From DAOTXS01 sp034433515 (lineage in GTDB: Bacteria > Chloroflexota > Anaerolineae > UBA4142), in the NCBI GenBank assembly GCA_034433515.1, contig DAOUAL010000086.1:1-15473 (forward strand): a stretch of DNA of 15,473 nucleotides. The letters run 5' to 3'. This document shows positions 1-5,442 of this stretch, in pieces (the stretch's first letter is position 1; each line of letters starts with the position of its first letter). The translations under genes were made by a program, and so were the position numbers. The notes beneath the pieces were generated by a model. That model had not been told where the DNA came from. It saw nothing but the letters and a program-made list of their open reading frames with translations, and ran no database searches.

Positions 1-203
1 TCGTCGTGGGATGTTTCCCCTCTCGTCCCCCTCGCCCCCTTCTCTCCCCGCAAAGCGGGGAGGAAGGGGGAAATGGGAAGGAGGGAGTTGAGCGGGCGGC
101 GAAGCCGCCCGCTCAACTCCCTCCTTCCCATTTCCCCCTTCCTCCCCGCTTTGCGGGGAGAGAAGGGGGCGAGGGGGACGAGAGGGGAAACATCCCACGA
201 CGA
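1..203. repeat. Perfect 203-bp inverted repeat (100-bp arms, 3-nt loop)
   Basis: Bases 1-100 are the exact reverse complement of 104-203, with GAA (101-103) as the loop. I checked the pairing at both ends and at the centre. Each arm contains a smaller hairpin built on CTCCCCGCAAAGCGGGGAG (44-62 and its mirror), so the element is a palindrome made of palindromes, strongly polypurine/polypyrimidine. The repeat starts at the first base of the window and may continue to the left. I see no coding potential in it; the open frame across it is an accident of composition. It may be a dispersed non-coding repeat inserted in inverted orientation, or an assembly or amplification foldback at a contig end. 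Confidence 0.95.
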
Positions 204-394
204 GGTGCGAAAAACGGGTTGAGGGTCAAACACAGATGCAATTCACGCCTACTTGACGTCAAAGGGGGAACATTCGGGAGCCAAGTTCTCCCCGAAAGTG
301 AATTACACCCCAACTTTGCAACAGCCCTGATGCTGTGCGTCCACACTTTTTATCTCATCTCAAGAATATGTTATAATGGATGGCGGAGACATTT
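204..394. other. Non-coding leader region upstream of gatB
   Basis: No credible gene is present. It contains a 10-bp palindrome TTGACGTCAA (253-262), a weak imperfect hairpin (TTCGGG 273-278 with CCCGAA 291-296), and the gatB promoter at its right end. The palindrome could be an operator, but 10 bp is short enough to arise by chance. Confidence 0.5.
369..377 (+). promoter_or_regulatory. Extended -10 promoter of gatB
   Basis: TGTTATAAT is a perfect extended -10 (TGn plus TATAAT at 372-377). No good -35 is visible at 16-18 bp upstream, which is typical of extended -10 promoters. Transcription would start near 384, leaving a very short leader that still holds GGAG (385-388) in front of the ATG at 395. 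This argues against the in-frame ATG at 380 as the start. Confidence 0.6.
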
Positions 395-1852
395 ATGGAA
401 TACGAACCGGTCATTGGACTTGAAGTCCACGCCCAACTTCTCACGCACAGCAAAATGTTCTGCGCCTGCTCCGCCGATTATGCCGGCGCGCCCCCCAACA
501 CCCACACGTGCCCCGTGTGTCTAGGTATGCCGGGGAGTCTGCCCACCATCAATCAACGCGCGGTCGAGTACACCCTTTTGACCGCCCTCGCGTTTCATTG
601 CGAAATTCCGGCGTTCGCCAAATTCGATCGCAAGAATTATCATTACCCTGATTTGCCCAAAGGGTACCAAATCTCGGAATACGATTTGCCGCTTTCGCGC
701 AACGGCTATGTGTTGATCAACGATGCCGGGACGATCAAACGTATTGGAATCCGACGCGTGCATTTGGAAGAAGACACGGCTAAACTGTTCCACGACGGCG
801 AGTATTCGCTCATTGATATGAATCGCGCGGGCGTCCCGTTGATGGAAATTGTCAGCGAACCGGAGATGCACTCGGTCGAAGAAGTGCGCTTGTATTCACT
901 CAAACTCCGGCAAATTCTGCGCTATCTGGGTGTGAGCAGTGGCGATATGGAAAAGGGTGCGATGCGCTTTGAAGCCAACATCTCATTGCGGCCCAAAGGA
1001 TCGCGTGAACTCTCACCGACGCGCGTCGAAATCAAGAATCTTAACTCGTTGCGCGCGCTGGTGCACGCGTGCGAGTACGAAATTGCGCGGCAGACGCAGA
1101 TTTGGGCAAGCGGCGGCATCGTTGAACAAGAGACGATGGGGTGGGACGAAACGCGCCATCAAACCTACACGCAGCGCAGTAAAGAAGAGGCACAGGATTA
1201 TCGGTATTTTCCGGAACCGGATTTGCCTCGCTTAGAAATATCGCGGGCGTGGATCGCCGAACTGCAAGCGCGTTTACCGGAATTACCGGATGAGAAATTC
1301 GAGCGATTGACGCGCGAACTGGGCTTGAGCGCGTACGATGCCGGCGTCATCATCGCTGAAAAAGAAATCGCCGAGTGGTACGATCGCGCGGTGGAAGCCG
1401 GCAAAGCGCGCGGCATTGATGCCAAGTCCATCGCCAACTGGGTGACCGGCGAATTGTTCCGGCTGATGAACGACAAGAACGATAGCATCGCAATGGTCAA
1501 GATCGCCCCCGCGCATATTTCAGAATTGATCGCGCTGGTCAACGCCGGCACACTTAGCCACACCATCGCCAAGACAGTGTTTGAGGAAATGTACGTGACC
1601 GGCGCATCGCCGCAACAGATCGTGCAAGCAAAGGGGCTGGCACAGATTAGTGATCGGACGACGTTAGCGAACATCGTGGAGCAGGTGCTTGCTCAGCATC
1701 CCAATCAAGTGAAAGAATATTTGAGGGGCAAGACGCCCATCGCCAAGTTTTTGGTGGGCCAAGTGATGAAAGCCACGCAAGGGAAAGGCAACCCTACGCT
1801 GATCAACGAGTTGGTTTTGCAAAAATTGGAAGAATGGAGACAAGCAGGTTAG
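395..1852 (+). CDS. gatB: Aspartyl/glutamyl-tRNA(Asn/Gln) amidotransferase subunit B
   Basis: This is the tRNA-binding and kinase subunit of the cytoplasmic GatCAB complex, which turns Glu-tRNA(Gln) and Asp-tRNA(Asn) into Gln-tRNA(Gln) and Asn-tRNA(Asn). The protein begins MEYEPVIGLEVHAQL, the usual GatB start, and has 485 residues, normal for the family. It shows the zinc-ligand pattern C23-x-C25 ... C39-x-x-C42 and the family signature DMNRAGVPLMEI near residue 141. The C-terminal part (roughly 335-485) matches the GatB/YqeY tRNA-binding region and ends in the typical NPTLINELVLQKLEE-like helix. I chose the ATG at 395 over 380 because GGAG sits 6 nt upstream of 395 and the promoter -10 ends at 377. 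gatA and gatC are not adjacent, so the complex is encoded at scattered loci. The gene appears monocistronic, because a new strong promoter follows within 25 bp. Confidence 0.96.
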   Translation: MEYEPVIGLEVHAQLLTHSKMFCACSADYAGAPPNTHTCPVCLGMPGSLPTINQRAVEYTLLTALAFHCEIPAFAKFDRKNYHYPDLPKGYQISEYDLPLSRNGYVLINDAGTIKRIGIRRVHLEEDTAKLFHDGEYSLIDMNRAGVPLMEIVSEPEMHSVEEVRLYSLKLRQILRYLGVSSGDMEKGAMRFEANISLRPKGSRELSPTRVEIKNLNSLRALVHACEYEIARQTQIWASGGIVEQETMGWDETRHQTYTQRSKEEAQDYRYFPEPDLPRLEISRAWIAELQARLPELPDEKFERLTRELGLSAYDAGVIIAEKEIAEWYDRAVEAGKARGIDAKSIANWVTGELFRLMNDKNDSIAMVKIAPAHISELIALVNAGTLSHTIAKTVFEEMYVTGASPQQIVQAKGLAQISDRTTLANIVEQVLAQHPNQVKEYLRGKTPIAKFLVGQVMKATQGKGNPTLINELVLQKLEEWRQAG

Positions 1853-1872
1853 CGGATGAGACTCTTGGGTCG

Positions 1873-1901
1873 TTGACACGGTGGAGTGCGCATTCTATAA
1901 T
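1873..1901 (+). promoter_or_regulatory. Consensus sigma70 promoter (TTGACA-N17-TATAAT)
   Basis: TTGACA at 1873-1878 and TATAAT at 1896-1901 are both exact hexamers with the ideal 17-bp spacer. It lies just after the gatB stop and points at the 90-residue gene at 1935. The predicted start site is near 1908, giving a leader of about 27 nt containing AGGAG (1922-1926). Confidence 0.85.
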
Positions 1902-1934
1902 TGAACTACCTTTTTGTTATCAGGAGCGTTTTTT

Positions 1935-2207
1935 ATGGCTACCTTGAGCGAACGGCTCCACACGATCCGGCGAGTGCTGGGCGAAGTTTTGTACGGTATG
2001 GCACTCCACGATATTGCGCGCGCCAATTTGAGACAACGCGGCGCGTTAGAACACGTCTTTATTCTAATTACGTTTGGCGATATGGTGGGCGTGCCCATCC
2101 TCCCACCATACTATTCGATGCGCCTCTTACCCTTTATCATCCCCGAAATCAACGGCTGGCGGCGACGACTCGCGCGCGAACGGGATTATCTCGACGCCAT
2201 CTTTTAG
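1935..2207 (+). CDS. Small uncharacterised protein (90 aa)
   Basis: I do not recognise a named family. The start at 1935 (MATLSERLHTIRRVL) is set by AGGAG 8 nt upstream and the perfect promoter at 1873-1901; an earlier in-frame start at 1914 lies before the Shine-Dalgarno. The product is basic at the C-terminus (WRRRLARERDYLDAIF). Its middle, ALEHVFILITFGDMVGVPILPPYY, is hydrophobic and Pro-rich and could be a short membrane-associated or amphipathic segment, too short and interrupted for a confident transmembrane helix. The reading frame is clean, unlike the decayed gene directly downstream. That gene continues in the same frame after the stop at 2205-2207, so the two may once have been translated in tandem. 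Function unknown. Confidence 0.7.
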   Translation: MATLSERLHTIRRVLGEVLYGMALHDIARANLRQRGALEHVFILITFGDMVGVPILPPYYSMRLLPFIIPEINGWRRRLARERDYLDAIF

Positions 2208-2288
2208 CCAAGGATTGAACGTAACCTCCAACTCGGATCAACGACACATTTTGATTTTCGCCACGCGCAAGAACGTTCTGCCGAAACG

Positions 2289-3035
2289 GTTACCGTCTTG
2301 ATGAGCCACGATAGCATCGCCAAAGCCCAAAGTTTTTCCGTCACCCCAGTAGCGCATCATTACCTTACTAAACCGTTTGCGATGGACGACCTCATCAGCG
2401 TCATTGATTCGATCTTTCCTCCTACCGCCAACCATTCCTTAGTTGCGCGTGTGCTCAAGGTGGTGTTGGGGGGCGATGCAAACGTGGGCAAGACGAGTTT
2501 GATTCAGCGCTATTGCACCGGCTTGTGCGATCCGACGCGCGTGATGACCATCGGGGTGGACTCTACGATTTGGCAATCGAACAGGAACCGTTGCGCTTGG
2601 TGGTCTGGGATTTGGGCGGACAGGAACGATTTAGTGTTGCGCGCCAAGCCTTTTATCGCGGCACGCAAGCGGTAGGGCTAGTAGTGCACCAACATAAAAG
2701 TGCGTAGTGGAAATTTGATACTTTGCCGTCTCGGTAACCATTTTTCCATCGGTCTGGTATGCAATTATTTCATGTTGTTGCACTAGTCTTTGATGCGAGC
2801 AATCGCACCTCGTTCTACAACTTGAGGCGCTGGTGGCATGAAACTCGCGAATATTTACCCAGAGTGCCGGTGCTAATGCTTGCCAACAAGATTGATTTGC
2901 CCCGCCAGATTTCAACCGAAGAAGCCCAGCACATTGCGCAAGCGTGGAATGTCCAACTGTTCGAGTCTTCGTGTGTGACCGGCGATGGCGTATAGCGCAT
3001 GGACACACTTTCAACAGACGACAGCCACCAAATAA
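2289..3035 (+). pseudogene. Decayed receiver remnant plus Rab/Ras-like small GTPase
   Basis: The first part (about 2289-2445) reads VTVLMSHDSIAKAQSF..YLTKPFAMDDLISVID, the C-terminal half of a response-regulator receiver with its conserved Lys-Pro; the N-terminal half with the phosphorylated Asp is missing. It runs into a small GTPase: P-loop GGDANVGKTS (about 2469-2498), a switch I Thr in TRVMTIGVD, WDLGGQERF (2603-2629), NKID (2884-2895) and SSCVTGDGV. Lesions: one missing T at about 2562 (GAC TCT ACG should read GAC TTC TAC), which shifts frame from VD to YDLAIEQ; a 105-bp insertion between GL and VFDASN; and a stop plus frame change at 2993-2996, beyond which AWTHFQQTTATK and TAA (3033-3035) restore the original tail. 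Removing the lesions gives a GTPase domain of about 160 residues. The open frame at 2208-2288 is continuous with it but not recognisable. Such bacterial Rab-like GTPases are usually tied to motility or polarity modules; none is adjacent. Confidence 0.85.
2682..2785. mobile_element. MITE-like non-autonomous insertion in the GTPase gene
   Basis: Taking out 105 bp joins CTA (2678-2680) to GTC TTT GAT (2786 on) and restores the GTPase reading QAVGLVFDASNR exactly. The inserted DNA has imperfect terminal inverted repeats: TAGTGCACCAACAT (2682-2695) against the complement of ATGTTGTTGCACTA (2772-2785), 13 of 14 matching. CTAG stands on both sides (2678-2681 and 2783-2786), consistent with a 4-bp target duplication; a 2-bp TA duplication explains the data equally well. 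No transposase is encoded. The insert is a multiple of three but carries an in-frame stop (2705-2707). TA or CTAG targets fit IS630- or IS5-type parents, but the terminal sequence alone does not decide. Confidence 0.8.
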
Positions 3036-3060
3036 AAACACCGGGGTTGCCCGGTGTTTT
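3035..3060. terminator. Bidirectional intrinsic terminator
   Basis: An 11-bp stem (AAAAACACCGGG against CCCGGTGTTTT, about 3035-3045 with 3050-3060) closes a GTTG loop, with A-runs on the left and T-runs on the right. On the plus strand it directly follows the ancestral stop codon of the GTPase gene. On the minus strand the stem is followed by a T-rich stretch, so it could also stop readthrough from the isopentenyl phosphate kinase gene. Confidence 0.8.
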
Positions 3061-3121
3061 GAATTTGTAAGCGTTCAGGTGTTATGGCACGGGCGGGTAA
3101 CTGCTCAGCCATTCTCAAATT

Positions 3122-3181
3122 ACCGCAGAGGCGCAGAGAACGGAGTTTCATTTTTCTCCGCACACTCTGCGTCTCTGCGGT
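3122..3181. repeat. Inverted repeat of the CTCTGCGTCTCTGCGGT type
   Basis: ACCGCAGAGGCGCAGAG (3122-3138) pairs with CTCTGCGTCTCTGCGGT (3165-3181) with one mismatch. An inner CGGAG (3141-3145) pairs with CTCCG (3156-3160). The whole folds into a long stem-loop in the intergenic space. Short repeats of this kind recur many times in some Chloroflexota and cyanobacterial genomes (from memory). No coding potential is seen. Confidence 0.75.
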
Positions 3182-3232
3182 GAGTAATTACGAGGGCAGT
3201 TTTTGCCCGCCGTAATCCCCAATGCGCGTGCT

Positions 3233-3266
3233 GGAGATTGCTTCGCCGCTTCGCGGCTTGCCATGA
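3233..3266. repeat. Dispersed-type GAGATTGCTTCG...GCCATGAC repeat
   Basis: The segment GGAGATTGCTTCGCCGCT through CTTGCCATGAC has the look of a very common bacterial dispersed repeat with a GCTTCGC-rich core, and contains the small hairpin GCCGC-TTC-GCGGC (3245-3257). Only one copy is in the window, so its repeat status rests on recognition and not on comparison here. A short GGGCA/TGCCC hairpin lies just before it (about 3194-3208). Confidence 0.5.
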
Positions 3267-3294
3267 CAATTAGGGCTGAACGGTTACTTGAATT

Positions 3295-4095
3295 TTACGC
3301 GTGAATGATCGTCCCCTCGTCAAAATCATCGCGCCCAAGTGCGCGCTCAATCACTCCCGCTTGTAACGCGCTGACGATGTGCACGCGAATCGTTGGCTCA
3401 CGCTGAACCAGAGCAACCATCTTTTTCACCTTGTCCAACATCCCCCCGGTCACATCTACCCCATGCGATCCGCGTAATTGCGCTTCAATGCGTGCCAAAT
3501 TCGCCGGCGTGATCTCGCGGATCAAGCGTGCCGATGAATCTTGCAACGGGTCCGCCGTGAACACGCCCTCCACAATCCCGGCTAGCACAATCCGCGATGG
3601 TTTGAGGATCGGTGCAAGATATGTAAAAATTATTTCCGTCGAAGCAATGGTCATCTCGCGCGTCTCATCGAACGCGACATCCCCATGAACCAACGGAACC
3701 AAACGATGTTCGAGCGCGGTACGAATTGGCGTGGTAGCAAGATCAATCAGCACTCCATCGCGGCACCGCGCTGAGGCGGAGGGTTGCATGGCAACGACCG
3801 GTACGTTTTCAGCCAAGAACACATCGGTAACGATGCGCGTGAGACGCGCCGCCGCCGCGCCGGTTTCCGCATACGCGCGCCAATTCCCGGGTTCACCATA
3901 GCCAAATTTTTTGGCGGCAAAGTGACCGAACGAGCCACTCCCGTGTCCGATCAAGAGTGAGAGAGTAGAGTTAGAATGAAGGAGGGCATAATGGATTTCG
4001 CGCGCAATCTGGCGAATCACCTCTTGACGCGCTGTTGCTTCCCGATTCTTGTCGGTGATAGCCGAGCCACCGAGTTTCAGAAAAATCAATTTCAA
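3295..4095 (-). CDS. Isopentenyl phosphate kinase
   Basis: A kinase of the amino-acid-kinase fold that phosphorylates isopentenyl phosphate to isopentenyl diphosphate, the last step of the alternative mevalonate pathway known from archaea and some Chloroflexota. Starting at the TTG at 4095 the product has 266 residues, the usual size. Visible features: LIFLKLGGSAIT (ATP-binding Lys7 and the glycine loop), GHGSGSFGH at 50-58 with the His that in characterised enzymes contacts the substrate phosphate, HGDVAFDE, and SHGVDVTGGMLDKVKKM near the C-terminus. The GSFGH motif separates it from glutamate 5-kinase and UMP kinase. The start is uncertain: there is no ATG nearby in frame except one inside the -10, and neither TTG has a strong Shine-Dalgarno. 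No other mevalonate pathway gene lies in the window. Divergent from nagA. Confidence 0.88.
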   Translation of the reverse strand: MKLIFLKLGGSAITDKNREATARQEVIRQIAREIHYALLHSNSTLSLLIGHGSGSFGHFAAKKFGYGEPGNWRAYAETGAAAARLTRIVTDVFLAENVPVVAMQPSASARCRDGVLIDLATTPIRTALEHRLVPLVHGDVAFDETREMTIASTEIIFTYLAPILKPSRIVLAGIVEGVFTADPLQDSSARLIREITPANLARIEAQLRGSHGVDVTGGMLDKVKKMVALVQREPTIRVHIVSALQAGVIERALGRDDFDEGTIIHA

Positions 4096-4111
4096 CGCCC
4101 CACGCTTGACC

Positions 4112-4141
4112 GAGGACAAAAAACAATGACCGCTTGTCCTC
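4112..4141 (-). promoter_or_regulatory. Inverted repeat in the kinase 5' leader
   Basis: GAGGACAA (4112-4119) and TTGTCCTC (4134-4141) form an 8-bp inverted repeat with a 14-nt loop. It lies between the predicted kinase start site and the TTG at 4095. In the mRNA the arm GAGGACAA, the only Shine-Dalgarno-like stretch in the leader, would be paired. It could be an operator or an RNA hairpin affecting translation; the sequence does not decide. Confidence 0.45.
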
Positions 4142-4153
4142 TGCTTTGCATCC

Positions 4154-4182
4154 ATTATCGCCAGAATCGTCCTAGATGGCAA
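4154..4182 (-). promoter_or_regulatory. Promoter of the isopentenyl phosphate kinase gene
   Basis: Read on the minus strand, TTGCCA (4182-4177) and GATAAT (4159-4154) are separated by 17 bp. The only ATG in the leader (ATGGATGCA) overlaps this -10, so it cannot be the start if this promoter is used. Confidence 0.6.
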
Positions 4183-4186
4183 GCCC

Positions 4187-4215
4187 TTGACAGAGGCAGC
4201 GGTTATGGATATAAC
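4187..4215 (+). promoter_or_regulatory. Promoter of nagA (TTGACA-N17-TATAAC)
   Basis: TTGACA at 4187-4192 is exact and TATAAC at 4210-4215 matches 5 of 6, with a 17-bp spacer. Its -35 lies 4 bp from the -35 of the divergent kinase promoter. The predicted start site near 4222 precedes the Shine-Dalgarno CGGAG (4227-4231). Confidence 0.75.
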
Positions 4216-4237
4216 CAATCTCGCAACGGAGTCGCTT

Positions 4238-5404
4238 ATGCCCATCCTCATCTATGGTACGCTCTACACCCCGCGCGAAATCATTAACGACGGCGTTATC
4301 ATCATCGCCCATCAAAAGATTCAAGTGGTGGGCACGCGCACGTCCACACCCATCCCACCCAACGCGCAAATTATTGACACGCACGGCAAAATGATCGTGC
4401 CGGGTTTAATGGACCTACACACGTATGGTTGTCTCGGTGTCTCGCTCACCGCACCCGAACGCATCGCCGAAGAATTGCCGGCGTTGGCACAAAATGTGGC
4501 ACGGTTTGGGGTAACGCGTTTCCTGATTTCGCCGACCATGGGCGACCGCGCCTTCATCGCGCGAATGTTGACCGCCATTGCCGAAACGATTCCACACTTG
4601 AGCGATGGCGCACAGTGTTTGGGCATTCATCTTGAAGGACCTTGGCTTGATCCGGCACAACGCGGCGCCTTTCCGCCCGAAGTGTTGCACGCGCCCACGC
4701 TCGATGAAGCGCGTGAGTATTTGAGCGCGGCGCGCGGTTGGCTTAGAGTGGTAACGCTTGCTGGTAATCTCTCCAACGCGCTGGAGGTTGCGCAATTTTT
4801 CCGCGCGAATGAGGTGCGCGTTTCGTTCGGTCATTCCAATACCACGTACGAGGTAGCGCACGACCTCCTGGCGTCCGGCAATTTTGATTTGATTACCCAC
4901 GTCTTTAATGCGATGAGTGGTTTGCATCATCGCCAACCGGGCGTGCTTGGTGCAGTGTTGAGTTCGGACGCGGTGAGCGCCATGCTGATCTGCGATGGCA
5001 TTCACGCACACCCGGCGGCAGTGAAAATTTTATTGCGCGCGCTGGGGACTGATCGCGTGATTTTGGTGACGGATGCCATCCCCGGGGGCGGTATGACCAA
5101 AGGCACATTCACGATGTTGAATCAAACCGTGCGCATCGTGGAGGGTGTCGCGCGATTAGAAAATGGTACGATTGCTGGGAGCATTCTCACGTTGAATCGC
5201 GCGGTGATGAACGCACGCGCGTTTGGCCATGTGTCGTTGAACGATGCGCTCAAGATGGCAACGACGAATCCCGCGCACATACTAGGTTTCTCAAATATCG
5301 GTACCCTTGATCCCGGTGCAGATGCCGATGTAGTGGTGATGGACAATGTCGGCAACGTATCGCTGACGATGGTCGCCGGCAAGATCGTTTATCGTGCAGC
5401 ATAA
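4238..5404 (+). CDS. nagA: N-acetylglucosamine-6-phosphate deacetylase
   Basis: A cytoplasmic amidohydrolase that removes acetate from GlcNAc-6-phosphate, giving glucosamine-6-phosphate for cell wall recycling or amino-sugar use. The 388-residue product (MPILIYGTLYTPRE...) has the NagA landmarks: HLEGPW with metal ligand Glu133, GHSNT with His199, THVFNAMSGLHHRQPG with His221, CDGIHAHP, and catalytic Asp279 in VTDAIPGGG. The N-terminal metal site reads DLHTYG (His61), lacking the second His of an HxH motif. The start at 4238 is set by CGGAG 6 nt upstream and by the promoter; the longer frame from 4187 begins inside the -35. The next gene starts 38 nt after the stop without its own promoter, so the two are probably cotranscribed. 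No nagB or PTS gene is nearby. Confidence 0.92.
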   Translation: MPILIYGTLYTPREIINDGVIIIAHQKIQVVGTRTSTPIPPNAQIIDTHGKMIVPGLMDLHTYGCLGVSLTAPERIAEELPALAQNVARFGVTRFLISPTMGDRAFIARMLTAIAETIPHLSDGAQCLGIHLEGPWLDPAQRGAFPPEVLHAPTLDEAREYLSAARGWLRVVTLAGNLSNALEVAQFFRANEVRVSFGHSNTTYEVAHDLLASGNFDLITHVFNAMSGLHHRQPGVLGAVLSSDAVSAMLICDGIHAHPAAVKILLRALGTDRVILVTDAIPGGGMTKGTFTMLNQTVRIVEGVARLENGTIAGSILTLNRAVMNARAFGHVSLNDALKMATTNPAHILGFSNIGTLDPGADADVVVMDNVGNVSLTMVAGKIVYRAA

Positions 5405-5442
5405 TTTTGCCACAACTCAAACCTCTGACGAGGGAGGAACAC

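Noticed and set aside
380..394. Upstream ATG at 380 as the gatB start
   Set aside because: It lies within 3 bp of the promoter -10 and before the predicted transcript start; the ATG at 395 has GGAG 6 nt upstream and gives the family N-terminus.
6..524. 172-residue open frame across the large hairpin and into gatB
   Set aside because: It is low-complexity Pro/Arg-rich sequence produced by the palindrome, out of frame with gatB, with no ribosome site.
1901..2301. Alternative frames over the 90-residue gene (105- and 75-residue open frames)
   Set aside because: They have no ribosome site at their starts and read as shadow translations; the 1935 frame has the Shine-Dalgarno and promoter.
2759..2995. 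A separate 78-residue gene starting inside the inserted element
   Set aside because: It is the second half of the broken GTPase (VFDASNRTSF, NKID) and has no promoter or ribosome site of its own.
4187..4237. N-terminal extension of NagA from the TTG at 4187
   Set aside because: That TTG is the first half of the -35 hexamer; the extension is upstream of the predicted transcript start.
4415..5011. 198-residue minus-strand open frame inside nagA
   Set aside because: Antisense shadow of a well-supported gene; the sequence shows no family features.
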